Shown: piece after piece, positions 32,941 to 42,500 of the stretch
Layout: each line of letters starts with the position of its first letter
Position numbering within the stretch: the first letter of the stretch is position 1
Origin: Clostridiales bacterium
Lineage (GTDB): Bacteria; Bacillota; Clostridia; Christensenellales; Aristaeellaceae
NCBI GenBank assembly: GCA_015056015.1
Contig: SVHD01000019.1
Location: 1-42,541, forward strand
DNA length: 42,541 nt
Direction: 5' to 3'
Program-made: the position numbers and the translations under genes
Notes under the pieces: generated by a model
The model's input: the letters and a program-made list of their open reading frames with translations, nothing else
Told to the model about the DNA's origin: nothing
The model's database searches: none

Positions 32941-34101
32941 ATGAAAAATCTTTCCAGCCGCACGAAAACCTTTACCGATTCCGTTATCCGCCGCATGACC
33001 CGGGTATCGCTCCAGTATGGCGCGGTGAATCTTTCCCAGGGTTTTCCGGATTTTGATCCGCCCAGGGAAATTCTGGATTCCCTTTCCCGCACGGCGGAAT
33101 TGCCCCATCAGTATTCCATCACCTGGGGCGCGGAAAATTTCCGTCAGGCCCTGGCCAGAAAGCAGAGCCGCTTCATGGGCATTCCCATTGATCCGGCCTC
33201 CCAGATCGTGGTCACCTGCGGCAGCACGGAAGCCATGATGGCCGCCATGATGACGGTGGCGGATCCGGGGGACAAGGTGATCGTCTTTTCGCCCTTCTAT
33301 GAAAATTACGGCGCCGACGCCATTCTTTCCGGGGCGGAGCCCATCTATGTGCCCCTGTATCCCCCGGAATTCAATTTCAATCCCGATGAACTGGAAAATG
33401 CCTTCCGTCAGAATCCCAAGGCCCTGATTCTTTGCAATCCCTCCAATCCCTGCGGCAAGGTGTTCACGAGGAAGGAACTGGAATTCATCGCTCATCTGGC
33501 GGAAAAATACGACGCCTATGTGATTACCGATGAGGTATACGAGCATATCGTCTATGCGCCCCATGAGCATGTGTATTTTGCTTCCCTGCCCGGCATGTTT
33601 GAAAGAACCATTTCCTGCTCCTCCCTTTCCAAAACCTATTCCATCACCGGCTGGCGGCTGGGCTATATCATCGCTTCCCCGGAAATTATCGATGTGGCCA
33701 GGAAGGTGCATGATTTCCTCACTGTGGGCGCGGCGGCGCCGCTGCAGGAGGCGGCGGTAACCGGGCTGAATTTCGGGGATGATTATTACAGGGCATTGCA
33801 GAAGACCTATACCGATAAGAAGGATCTTTTCCTGAACGGGCTGGATGCGCTGCAGATTCCCCATACCGATCCCCAGGGCGCCTATTATGTGCTGCTGGAT
33901 ATTTCGGAATTCGGCTATGAAAGCGATCTGGTTTTCTGCGAAGATCTGGCCCGGCTGGTGGGCGTGGGCGCGGTGCCCGGCTCCAGCTTCTTCAAGGAGG
34001 ATGTGAATCATCTGATCCGGCTGCATTTTGCCAAGCAGCCGGAAACCCTTCAGGAAGCGCTGAACCGGCTGGGGGATATGCGCAAAAAGATGAAGAAATA
34101 A
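32941..34101 (+). CDS. PLP-dependent class I/II aminotransferase
   Basis: The 386-residue enzyme is a fold-type I aminotransferase. Motifs are LSQGFPDFDPP (31-41, substrate loop), QYSITWGAENFRQALA, VVTCGSTEAMMAAMMTVADP, ILCNPSNPCGKVF (163-175), AYVITDEVYEHIVYAPHEHV (192-211) and SLSKTYSITGWRLGY, with the PLP lysine at 231. The 'LSQGFPDF' and 'EVYEHIVY' forms occur in kynurenine/methionine aminotransferases (YbdL/MtnE-like) that use glutamine or methionine with a broad range. AGGAA precedes the ATG. It is 10 bases downstream of the FAD dehydrogenase and ends at a strong terminator. Confidence 0.88.
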   Translation: MKNLSSRTKTFTDSVIRRMTRVSLQYGAVNLSQGFPDFDPPREILDSLSRTAELPHQYSITWGAENFRQALARKQSRFMGIPIDPASQIVVTCGSTEAMMAAMMTVADPGDKVIVFSPFYENYGADAILSGAEPIYVPLYPPEFNFNPDELENAFRQNPKALILCNPSNPCGKVFTRKELEFIAHLAEKYDAYVITDEVYEHIVYAPHEHVYFASLPGMFERTISCSSLSKTYSITGWRLGYIIASPEIIDVARKVHDFLTVGAAAPLQEAAVTGLNFGDDYYRALQKTYTDKKDLFLNGLDALQIPHTDPQGAYYVLLDISEFGYESDLVFCEDLARLVGVGAVPGSSFFKEDVNHLIRLHFAKQPETLQEALNRLGDMRKKMKK

Positions 34102-34140
34102 GCCGGCTATCTGCAAGGTTTATTCATAAGAAATATATTG

Positions 34141-34171
34141 AAAGACAGGCGGAACAGCGCCTGTCTTTTTT
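34141..34171 (+). terminator. Terminator of the dehydrogenase-aminotransferase operon
   Basis: AAAGACAGGCG-GAACAG-CGCCTGTCTTT, an 11-bp perfect stem followed by T-rich sequence. Confidence 0.9.
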
Positions 34172-34313
34172 CTGTATTGCAGAAGGAATTGCATGATTGA
34201 TGACGCGAAAATGCAAAAAAAGTGAGAAAAAGAATGAATAAACAGTAAAAATACATCCAAAAAGCAGGAAAATAATTGTATTGCTATTGTTTTTTTAAAA
34301 AAATTGTGTATTA

Positions 34314-34397
34314 TATAATAGCGTTATAAAATGCACGATTATGGGCATTGACGCAAGATACTGCATTTCAGGCCCCCCGGTTTGGGCCGTAGATGCA
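34314..34397 (+). promoter_or_regulatory. opp operon promoter region and structured leader
   Basis: TATAAT at 34314-34319 lies in a very A/T-rich stretch; no clear -35 box is seen at the right distance. The leader of about 125 bases contains TGCAT-TTCA-GGCCC...GGGCC-GTAG-ATGCA (34362-34397), a two-part stem with a symmetric internal loop, and GCGGCA...TGCCGC (about 34409-34434) just before the oppB ribosome site AAAGGTGG. No known riboswitch is recognised. Confidence 0.45.
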
Positions 34398-34451
34398 AAA
34401 AAGAACAGGCGGCAGAACGAAAGAAAAATGCCGCTCAAAGGTGGTTAGGTC

Positions 34452-35381
34452 ATGAGCTCCAAGATGATGTTTTATATCCTCAAGCGTATCCTGCTGGCAA
34501 TCCTGACGATCTGGATTGTCATCACGGTTACCTTCTTCGTCATGCACTCTGTGCCCGGCGGCCCCTTCGTGGGTGAAAAGGCCATTTCCAAGGAAGCCCA
34601 GGCTGCCCTGGAAGCCAAATACGGCCTGGACCGGCCGCTGATGGAACAGTATGTTACCTATCTGCGGGATATCGTAACCAAGTTTGATTTCGGTCCCTCC
34701 CTGAAGCTGCGCGGCCGCATGGTTATCGATGTTATCATGGATGGCATGCGCACCTCCGCCAAGCTGGGCCTGATTGCCGCCTTTGGCGCGGCCGTGGTCG
34801 GCATTACCCTGGGCTCCGTGGCTGCCCTTCGCCGCAATACCGTGCTGGATAAGACCATCATGGTCATCACCACGGCCTTTGTATCCATGCCTTCGTTTAT
34901 TATGGGCTCCTTCCTGCTGATTATATTCTCAGTGGCCTTGGGCTGGCTGCCGGCAAACGGCGCATCCCAGGGCGGGTTGATTCTGCCCGTCATTACCCTG
35001 GCCCTCTATCCCATGGCGTATATCACCCGTCTGACCCGCTCTTCCATGCTGGATGTGCTGGGCCAGGATTATATCCGCACCGCCCGGGCCAAGGGCGTGC
35101 CGGCCAAGAAGATCATTTTCGGCCATGCGCTGAAGAATTCCCTGATCCCCGTCATTACTTACTTTGGCCCCATGCTGGCCTTCATCGTCACCGGTTCCAT
35201 GGTGGTGGAGCAGATTTTCGCCGTGCCCGGCATCGGCCGTCAGTTTGTTTCCAGCATCACCAACCGCGACTATACCATGATCATGGGCACTACCATTTTC
35301 CTGGCTTCCCTGATCGTCATCATGAATCTGGTCAGCGATTTGCTTTACAAGGTTGTCGATCCCCGGATCGAATTTGACTAA
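34452..35381 (+). CDS. oppB: Oligopeptide ABC transporter permease
   Basis: The 309-residue membrane protein has the OppB/DppB architecture: first helix with VTFFVMHSVPGGPF (25-38), the periplasmic AKYGLDRPLMEQYVTYLRDI segment, a core of five helices, and the coupling loop YIRTARAKGVPAKKIIFGHA then LKNSLIPVITYFGPM. The end VEQIFAVPGIGRQFVSSITN RDYTMIMG motif is standard. It forms the inner-membrane channel with OppC. It is the first gene of the operon oppB-oppC-oppD-oppF-oppA, all on the plus strand with gaps of 14, 18, -8 and 91 bases. Confidence 0.93.
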   Translation: MSSKMMFYILKRILLAILTIWIVITVTFFVMHSVPGGPFVGEKAISKEAQAALEAKYGLDRPLMEQYVTYLRDIVTKFDFGPSLKLRGRMVIDVIMDGMRTSAKLGLIAAFGAAVVGITLGSVAALRRNTVLDKTIMVITTAFVSMPSFIMGSFLLIIFSVALGWLPANGASQGGLILPVITLALYPMAYITRLTRSSMLDVLGQDYIRTARAKGVPAKKIIFGHALKNSLIPVITYFGPMLAFIVTGSMVVEQIFAVPGIGRQFVSSITNRDYTMIMGTTIFLASLIVIMNLVSDLLYKVVDPRIEFD

Positions 35382-35395
35382 GGAGGGACGAAAAA

Positions 35396-36454
35396 ATGTT
35401 AAATAAGAATAAGCCCTTCAGCCTGCATCTGGATCCGGATATGCTGCGTCCGGCCACGGCGGAGGAAAAGGAATATATCAGCAAGATGCGTCCTTCCTCC
35501 ACCTTCTTCAAGGATGGCGTAAAGCGCCTTCTGAAAAATAAGGTGGCTACCTTCAGCCTCATCGTGATCATTCTGGTCACCCTGGCTTCCATCATTCTGC
35601 CCGCCGTATGGCCCTATTCCTACGATAAGATGCTGGGCGTTACCCCCGGCCGTCCCGTGGATAGCTCCTACAATAATCTGGCCCCCTTCACCTACGGCAA
35701 GACCGAGCTGAAGAAGATCGCTGCGGGCGAGGATGTATTCCCCCATATTTTCGGCACCGATTCCCACGGCCGTGATTATTTCATCCGCGTGGTTTACGGT
35801 ACCCGGATTTCCCTGGCCGTCGGTTTCTTCGCCAGCATCATCGTGCTGTTGATCGGTATGACCATCGGCTCCATTGCCGGTTATTTCGGCGGCAAGGTAG
35901 ACCTTGCCATCATGCGCGTGGTGGATATCATTTATTCGCTGCCTGATATGCTGGTGATCATCCTGCTTTCCGTGGTGCTGGGCCGGGTATTGAATGTAGA
36001 GGGCACCATCCTGGAAAAGATCGGCTCCAATATCATTTCCATGTTTATTGTATTCGGTCTTCTGTACTGGGTCAGCATGGCCCGCATGATCCGCGGCCAG
36101 ATCCTTTCCCTGCGTGAACAGGAATATGTGCTCTCCGCCCAGGCCACCGGCGCCAATGGCAAGTGGATCATCATGAAGCATCTGATCCCCAACTGCATCA
36201 GCGTGGTCATCATTTCCACCGCCCTGCAGATCCCCAACGCTATTTTCACCGAATCCTTCCTTTCCTTCCTGGGCCTGGGCGTAAACGCCCCCATGCCCTC
36301 CCTGGGTTCCCTGGCCTCCGACGCCCTCAACGGCATCAATTCCTATACCTACCGCCTGATCATTCCTGCCTTGTCGATCTGTCTGATCGTGCTTTCCCTG
36401 AACCTGTTTGGCGATGGCCTGCGCGATGCATTCGATCCCAAGCTGAATGCCTGA
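35396..36454 (+). CDS. oppC: Oligopeptide ABC transporter permease
   Basis: The 352-residue partner of OppB starts MLNKNKPFSLHLDPDMLRPA, with AAGGAGGGA upstream. The OppC N-terminal domain is present (FFKDGVKRLLKNKVATFSLI), followed by the extracytoplasmic stretch up to FPHIFGTDSHGRDYFIRVVY with the typical 'LGTDxxGRD' motif (here FGTDSHGRD). The coupling loop reads EQEYVLSAQATGANGKWIIM then KHLIPNCISVVI. The end TESFLSFLGLGVNAPMPSLG is family-standard. The N-terminal and external parts are about 40 residues longer than the usual 300-residue OppC. Confidence 0.93.
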   Translation: MLNKNKPFSLHLDPDMLRPATAEEKEYISKMRPSSTFFKDGVKRLLKNKVATFSLIVIILVTLASIILPAVWPYSYDKMLGVTPGRPVDSSYNNLAPFTYGKTELKKIAAGEDVFPHIFGTDSHGRDYFIRVVYGTRISLAVGFFASIIVLLIGMTIGSIAGYFGGKVDLAIMRVVDIIYSLPDMLVIILLSVVLGRVLNVEGTILEKIGSNIISMFIVFGLLYWVSMARMIRGQILSLREQEYVLSAQATGANGKWIIMKHLIPNCISVVIISTALQIPNAIFTESFLSFLGLGVNAPMPSLGSLASDALNGINSYTYRLIIPALSICLIVLSLNLFGDGLRDAFDPKLNA

Positions 36455-36472
36455 TGAAAGGAGTGCAGAAAT

Positions 36473-37496
<1,024 letters not shown>

Positions 37497-37504
<8 letters not shown>

Positions 37505-38486
37505 AAATAAAAAGAATCAACCGCTCATCGAGGTAAAAGGCCTGAAGGAATATTTCGATATCAATATGGGCTTTTTCCGCTCCAAGCCCCTGAAGGCTGT
37601 GGACGATGTATCCTTTACCATCAATAAGGGCGAAACCCTGGGCCTGGTCGGCGAATCCGGCTGCGGAAAAACCACCGTTGGCCGTACCATTCTGCATCTG
37701 TATAAGCCCACTGCCGGCGAAATCTGGTATGATGGCAAGCTGATCAAGAGCAAGGAAGATATCCACGAATTCCGCAAGAAGGCCACCATGGTTTTCCAGG
37801 ATCCCTATTCTTCCCTGAATCCCCGCATGACGGTATCCGATATCGTGGGCGAACCGCTGGATGTGCATCATCTGTATACCAGCAAGAAGGAAAGGGAAGA
37901 GCGTATTCTGGAGCTGATGGGCTATGTGGGCCTCAACAGCGAGCATGCTTCCCGCTACGCCCATGAATTCTCCGGCGGTCAGCGTCAGCGCATCGGTATT
38001 GCCCGCGCTCTGGCGGTGAACCCCGAATTCATGGTTTGCGACGAGCCCGTATCCGCCCTGGACGTTTCCATCCAGGCCCAAGTCATCAATATGTTTGATG
38101 ATCTGCAGGATCGGCTGGGCCTCACCTATCTTTTCATCGCCCATGACCTGCTGGTGGTGCGCCATATTTCCGATCGCATCGCGGTGATGTATCTGGGCCG
38201 GATGGTGGAATTGGCGGATGCGGATGAGATTTACAATCATCCCCTGCATCCCTATTCCCAGTCCCTGCTTTCCGCCGTGCCCCTGCCCGATCCCAAGGCC
38301 GCCCGCGCCAATCAGCGCATCGTGCTCCACGGCGATATTCCTTCTCCCCTCAATGCGCCCTCCGGCTGCCCCTTCCGCACCCGCTGCCGTTATGCCACGG
38401 AAAAATGCGCGGAATGCATGCCTGCCTTTGAAGAAGTGGAAAAGGGCCATTTCGTGGCCTGCCATCGGGTGAAGGAAATCAACTGA
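37497..38486 (+). CDS. oppF: Oligopeptide ABC transporter ATP-binding protein
   Basis: Start chosen at the ATG 37497 ([20 protein letters not shown]), with GGAAGGGG about 9 bases upstream; an earlier ATG at 37473 would lack one. The 329-residue protein has Walker [11 protein letters not shown]-loop [14 protein letters not shown], signature FSGGQRQR, Walker [15 protein letters not shown] and H-switch [11 protein letters not shown], and the Cys-containing C-terminal tail ([20 protein letters not shown]). It forms the ATPase heterodimer with OppD. The 91-base gap to oppA contains a weak hairpin. Confidence 0.93.
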
Positions 38487-38520
38487 TCCTGAAAACAGGA
38501 TCCCCTCATTTGCTTCATTG

Positions 38521-38550
38521 ATACGGGTATAAACACCATCCGTATTTTTG
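38521..38550 (+). terminator. Weak terminator-like hairpin between oppF and oppA
   Basis: ATACGG (38521-38526) pairs with CCGTAT (38540-38545) across a 13-base loop, followed by five T. It may lower readthrough or protect the oppA message from 5' decay; its short stem makes function uncertain. Confidence 0.35.
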
Positions 38551-38577
38551 AAAGAAATTTTTATAGGAGGAAACCCC

Positions 38578-40335
38578 ATGAAAAAGCTGGTTGCTCTCAT
38601 GATGGCTCTGGTAATGGCTCTGTCCTGCGCGACTTTCGCCGTTGCTGAAGACGCCCCCACCTCTCTGTCCGTGTGTCTGTCTTCTGAACCTGACACCCTG
38701 GACCCCGCCCTCAACTCTGCCGTTGACGGCGCTACCATGATCGCCCACCTGTTCGCCGGTCTGTCCACCTGGGCTCAGGACGAAAATGGCGCTCTGGTCA
38801 TCGAACCCCTGTGCGCCACCGAACTGCCCGAACCCGTTGTCAACGAAGACGGCACCGTGACCTACACCTACACCCTGGTTGACGGCCTGACCTGGTCCGA
38901 CGGCAAGGCCCTGACCGCCAAGGATTTCGAATTTGCCTGGAAGCGCGCCGCTTCTTCCGCCCTGGGCGCTGACTACGGCTACATGTTCGAAGTTGTGAAG
39001 GGTTATCCCGATGAACTGGCTGTGGAAGCCACCGATGACAAGACCCTGGTTGTTACCCTGAACAACGCTGTGGCCTACTGGAACGAACTGCTGGCCTTCC
39101 CCACCTATCTGCCCGTCCGTGAAGACGTGGTTGCCAACGAAGCCTGGGCCACCGATCCTTCCACCTACATCTGCAATGGTCCCTACAGCATCACCGCTTG
39201 GGAACACAGCAGCGTGATCACCCTGACCAAGAACGCCAACTACTTCAAGGCCGACACCATCAAGCTGGACGAACTCAAGTGCTTCCTGTCTGATGACTCC
39301 AACAACATGCTGGCCAACTTCGAAAACGGCGACTGGCTGCTCATCGACGACGTGCCCACCGCTGAAATCGCCAACCTGAAGGTCAACTATCCCACCGAAT
39401 TCGTTATCGCCGGCCAGATTGGTACCTACTATGTCTGCTGGAATGTGAACGAAGAAATCCTGCCCGAAGGCAACACCCTGACCGGTGCCGAAGCTGAAGC
39501 CGCCAAGGCCGAAATCCGCAACGCTCTGGGCCTGCTCTTCGACCGCAACTACATCTGCGAAGAAATCGGCCAGGCTGGCCAGGTTCCCGCTTCTTCCTTC
39601 GTCGCCATGGGTCTGACCGATGCTGACGGCTCCGAATTCTACAAGAACACCGGCGTGTCCGAAGAATTCGTTGGTTACTACAACACCTCCGTTGACGCTT
39701 ACCTGGACAACTGGGATGCCGCGATCGCTACTCTGAAGAAGTATTATACTTATGACGAAGCCACCGGCATGTTCACCAACTTCCCCACCCTGGAATACCT
39801 CTACAACACCTCTGACGGCCACAAGGCCATCGGCGAATACCTGCAGAGCGCTCTGGCTGGCGTGGGCATCACCATGACCCTGACCAACCAGGAATGGAAC
39901 ACCTTCCTCAACACCCGTAAGGAAGGCGACTACTCCATCGCCCGCAACGGCTGGCTGGCTGACTACAACGATCCCATCTGCTTCCTGGATATGTGGGTTT
40001 CCATCTCCGGTAACAACGACGTCCAGTATGGCAAGGGCGCTCATGCCGAACTGGCCATGTACAACCTGGATCTGACCGCTTATGGCTACGACGTGAAGGT
40101 TGAAAACGGCACCTGGGCTGAAACCTATGACGTGCTGATCAACACCATCAAGTCCTGCACCAACAACGAAGCCCGCTATGCCATGATGCACATCGCCGAA
40201 GATATGCTGATGGCTACCGGCTGCATCGTGCCCCTGTACTTCTATACTGACATCTACATGATCGATGACAGCATCGAAGGCTTCTTCTCCAACCCCCTGG
40301 GCTACAAGTACTTCATGTACTGCACCACCAAGTAA
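38578..40335 (+). CDS. oppA: Oligopeptide-binding protein of the ABC transporter
   Basis: From the ATG at 38578 (TAGGAGG upstream) the product has 585 residues: signal peptide about 1-23 (MKKLVALMMALVMALSCATF, likely cleavage AVA-ED), then SBP family 5 landmarks SLSVCLSSEPDTLDPALNSA, TYTYTLVDGLTWSDGKALTA, KDFEFAWKRA, STYICNGPYSI, RNALGLLFDRNYICEEIGQA and WLADYNDPICFLDMWVS. The Cys16 does not have a standard lipobox before it. It binds extracellular peptides and delivers them to OppBC. Codon choice is strongly biased toward a few codons, as in nifJ, so it is probably the most abundant product of the operon. Confidence 0.93.
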   Translation: MKKLVALMMALVMALSCATFAVAEDAPTSLSVCLSSEPDTLDPALNSAVDGATMIAHLFAGLSTWAQDENGALVIEPLCATELPEPVVNEDGTVTYTYTLVDGLTWSDGKALTAKDFEFAWKRAASSALGADYGYMFEVVKGYPDELAVEATDDKTLVVTLNNAVAYWNELLAFPTYLPVREDVVANEAWATDPSTYICNGPYSITAWEHSSVITLTKNANYFKADTIKLDELKCFLSDDSNNMLANFENGDWLLIDDVPTAEIANLKVNYPTEFVIAGQIGTYYVCWNVNEEILPEGNTLTGAEAEAAKAEIRNALGLLFDRNYICEEIGQAGQVPASSFVAMGLTDADGSEFYKNTGVSEEFVGYYNTSVDAYLDNWDAAIATLKKYYTYDEATGMFTNFPTLEYLYNTSDGHKAIGEYLQSALAGVGITMTLTNQEWNTFLNTRKEGDYSIARNGWLADYNDPICFLDMWVSISGNNDVQYGKGAHAELAMYNLDLTAYGYDVKVENGTWAETYDVLINTIKSCTNNEARYAMMHIAEDMLMATGCIVPLYFYTDIYMIDDSIEGFFSNPLGYKYFMYCTTK

Positions 40336-40368
40336 TTGGTTGAGCGGCCCAAGCTGCTAAAAAATGGC

Positions 40369-40403
40369 GGCGTATACCCGTGCAAACGGGTATACGCCGT
40401 TTT
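40369..40403 (+). terminator. Terminator of the opp operon
   Basis: GGCGTATACCCGT-GCAA-ACGGGTATACGCC, a 13-bp perfect stem with tetraloop, followed by G and four T. Confidence 0.9.
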
Positions 40404-40408
40404 CGCTT

Positions 40409-40694
40409 CAGGGGACAAAATATTTGTCCCCTGCGAAGGAAAATCTGCTCATGCAGCTTTTCCTTCGGTTTCATCACATTTCCTGTAAAAATGGGCCTTC
40501 AACGGTGGTTGAAAGCCCTATTTTTACGGCCGGAAATTGATATGGGAGGCGGCTTTCAGCCGCTCCTCGGCGCCGTACACGCCGCCGCCTGCGGATTTTT
40601 GATGAAGGCGCCTGGCCCCTTCATGCTTCCCCAAAGGATATCTGATGTTTTGAACGGCGGATAGCCGAGAAAAACGGATATACGCCGTTTTCGC
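40409..40694. repeat. Cluster of six further hairpins between oppA and the aldo/keto reductase gene
   Basis: The gap 40336-40761 has no convincing gene. After the oppA terminator it holds CAGGGGACAAA-ATA-TTTGTCCCCTG (40409-40433); CGAAGGAAAA with TTTTCCTTCG around an inner CTGC-TCAT-GCAG (40434-40467); GTAAAAATGGGCCTTCAAC with a near-perfect complement (40485-40527); GGAG-G-CGGCT-TTC-AGCCGCTCC (40545-40566); ATGAAGG...CCTTCAT (40602-40624); and AACGGCG...CGCCGTT plus T-run (40653-40694). The string TATACGCCGTTTTCGC occurs both in the oppA terminator and in the last hairpin, bracketing the cluster as a direct repeat. Confidence 0.6.
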
Positions 40695-40702
40695 ATTTAT
40701 TC

Positions 40703-40731
40703 TTGCTTTTCCGGGGAAAATACTGTAAAAT
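40703..40731 (+). promoter_or_regulatory. Promoter of the aldo/keto reductase gene
   Basis: TTGCTT (40703-40708), 17 bases, TAAAAT (40726-40731), 30 bases before the ATG with GAGGAGG between. Confidence 0.6.
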
Positions 40732-40761
40732 TTTTCTATTCGCGTTAGAGGAGGCACGGGC

Positions 40762-41943
40762 ATGAATTATCGCAAGGATAAATACGGAAATGATCTTTCC
40801 GTTCTGGGCTATGGCTGCATGCGTTTTCCGCAGAAAATGGGAAAGATCAACATGGAGGAAACGGAAAAGCAGATTCTGCAGGCCATTTCCGGCGGCGTGA
40901 ATTATTTTGATACTGCCTATATTTACCCGGGCAGCGAAAGCGCCCTGGGGGAAATCCTGGAAAAAAACGGGCTGCGGGAAAAAATTCATATTGCTACCAA
41001 GCTGCCTCATTATCTGATCAAAAGCCGGGCGGGCATGGAAAAATTATTTGCCGAGGAATTGCGCCGGCTGCGCACCGATTATGTGGATTATTATCTGATG
41101 CATATGCTGACCAATGTGGAGGCCTGGGAAAGGCTCAAAGCCATCGGCATGCTGGAATGGCTGCAGGAAAAAAAGGCCAGCGGGCAGATTCGGCAGATAG
41201 GCTTTTCCTATCATGGAAATTCAGAGGCCTTCTGCCGCCTGGTGGATGCCCATGACTGGGATTTTTGCATGATTCAGTATAATTACATGGATGAAAACAG
41301 CCAGGCGGGGCGCAAGGGATTGCAATATGCCCATGCCAGGGGTCTGCCCGTCATGATTATGGAGCCGCTGCGGGGCGGGCGGCTGGTGAACCGGCTGCCG
41401 GAGGATGCGCTGAAAATTTTCCGGGATTATCCCCGGCATTTTACCCCCGCCCACTGGGCCTTCCGCTGGCTCTGGAATCAGGAAGAGGTCACCTGCGTTT
41501 TATCCGGCATGAATTCGGAGGAAATGATTCGGGATAATCTGGATACCGCGTCGGATGCAAAGGCGGGAGATCTGGGCGAAGCGGATGAAGAAATGCTGGC
41601 CCGGGTGGTGGGCGCTATCAATGCAAGAATGAAGGTGGGCTGCACCGGCTGCGGCTATTGCATGCCCTGCCCGAAGCAGGTGGATATCCCCGGCACCTTT
41701 GCCGCCTACAACCGGATGTATGCCGAAAATAAATTTTCCGCTTTCAAGGAATATTTCATGTGCACTGCACTGCGGAAAAATTCCACCGCCGCTTCCAATT
41801 GCATCGGCTGCGGCAAATGCGAAAGCCATTGCCCCCAGCATATCGATATCCGGCAGCAGCTGAAAAACGCGCAGAAGGATCTGGAAGGCCCCATCTACCG
41901 CGTCGGGGCCGCGTTGGTCAAAAAAATGAAGATCCATTTTTGA
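40762..41943 (+). CDS. Aldo/keto reductase with C-terminal ferredoxin-like 4Fe-4S domain
   Basis: The 393-residue protein has an aldo/keto reductase barrel at 1-280: DLSVLGYGCMRFP, NYFDTAYIYPGSESALGEIL (catalytic Asp/Tyr pair in DTAYIY), KIHIATKLPHYLIKS (Lys), VDYYLMHML (His). Residues about 285-390 add two Cys clusters: GCTGCGYCMPCPKQVDIPGT and NCIGCGKCESHCPQHIDIRQ. This is the clostridial Fe-S aldo/keto reductase type, which may exchange electrons with ferredoxin instead of, or as well as, NADPH. Cytoplasmic. GAGGAGG precedes the ATG. It is monocistronic and is followed by a pair of hairpin repeats. Confidence 0.9.
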   Translation: MNYRKDKYGNDLSVLGYGCMRFPQKMGKINMEETEKQILQAISGGVNYFDTAYIYPGSESALGEILEKNGLREKIHIATKLPHYLIKSRAGMEKLFAEELRRLRTDYVDYYLMHMLTNVEAWERLKAIGMLEWLQEKKASGQIRQIGFSYHGNSEAFCRLVDAHDWDFCMIQYNYMDENSQAGRKGLQYAHARGLPVMIMEPLRGGRLVNRLPEDALKIFRDYPRHFTPAHWAFRWLWNQEEVTCVLSGMNSEEMIRDNLDTASDAKAGDLGEADEEMLARVVGAINARMKVGCTGCGYCMPCPKQVDIPGTFAAYNRMYAENKFSAFKEYFMCTALRKNSTAASNCIGCGKCESHCPQHIDIRQQLKNAQKDLEGPIYRVGAALVKKMKIHF

Positions 41944-41965
41944 TGGAGAGGGACGTATGGAATTT

Positions 41966-42069
41966 GTGGGGGAACCATTCTTTGTGACCAAAGAATGGTT
42001 CCCCCACGCCCCTTCCAAGAAAGTCATACTGGATATTTCGGCTGTTCTCTGATCCGCTTGGATGCCAGT
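41966..42069 (-). repeat. Dispersed hairpin repeat, copy 12 (full)
   Basis: On the minus strand: head CACTGGCATCCAAGCGGATC, core ATCCAGTATGAC-TTTCTTGGAAGG, and a perfect 19-bp hairpin GTGGGGGAACCATTCTTTG with its complement. It begins 22 bases after the aldo/keto reductase stop and is head to head with copy 13. Confidence 0.8.
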
Positions 42070-42102
42070 GACAGAAGGTAAAAAATACCCGGAATATTTT
42101 TT

Positions 42103-42205
42103 CACTGGCACGCAAGTTTGCTTAAACGTATTTGAAATTTCCAGAATGGTTTTCTTTGGGAGAGCGCGAGAGGGACTTTCTTTTTTAAAAGAAAGTCCCT
42201 CTCGC
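42103..42205 (+). repeat. Dispersed hairpin repeat, copy 13 (full)
   Basis: Head CACTGGCACGCAAGTTTG, core TTCCAGAATGGT-TTTCTTTGGGAG, and a perfect hairpin GCGAGAGGGACTTTCTTTT with AAAAGAAAGTCCCTCTCGC. It ends 22 bases beyond the stop of the convergent DUF3343 gene. Confidence 0.8.
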
Positions 42206-42227
42206 AATATTCCCGTCCTCTCTGTGG

Positions 42228-42500
42228 TCACAGCGCGCTGACGTGGGGGCGGCCGGAGCCGGAGCGCTGCACGCGATAAAAGCCGATCAGATTGCCTGGG
42301 CGTGCGCGCTGATAGGCGTCCAGCACAGCCTGGGTATCCTTAAGCTCAAAACGAACCGACAGCCCGCAGCCCACCGATACATCCCGGGGCGTGGAAATAA
42401 TCTGGGATTGCACGCCCGCCCTGCGCAGCGCGCTATCAAAGCGCATTACCTGCTGCCGGGATCTGAAAGCGCCGATGCCGAATGTTTCCTGCATGGTCAT
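42228..42500 (-). CDS. DUF3343 family protein (putative Se/S carrier-like)
   Basis: The 90-residue protein reads MTMQETFGIGAFRSRQQVMR, then FDSALRRAGVQSQIISTPRD and VSVGCGLSVRFELKD, matching the DUF3343 family: a 'F.S...v...e..L...g......PtPr..s..CG.al...' pattern with a conserved Cys-Gly (VGCGLS). The family is annotated as a putative selenium/sulfur carrier, without firm experimental role known to me. The start is at 42500; the ATG two codons later (42494) has the better distance (7 bases) from AGGAG. Its upstream region runs to the window edge. Confidence 0.8.
   Translation of the reverse strand: MTMQETFGIGAFRSRQQVMRFDSALRRAGVQSQIISTPRDVSVGCGLSVRFELKDTQAVLDAYQRARPGNLIGFYRVQRSGSGRPHVSAL

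Noticed and set aside
40380-40664. A 94-codon frame in the oppA downstream gap
   Set aside because: It starts inside the oppA terminator and reads through five hairpins; composition and lack of a ribosome site argue against coding.
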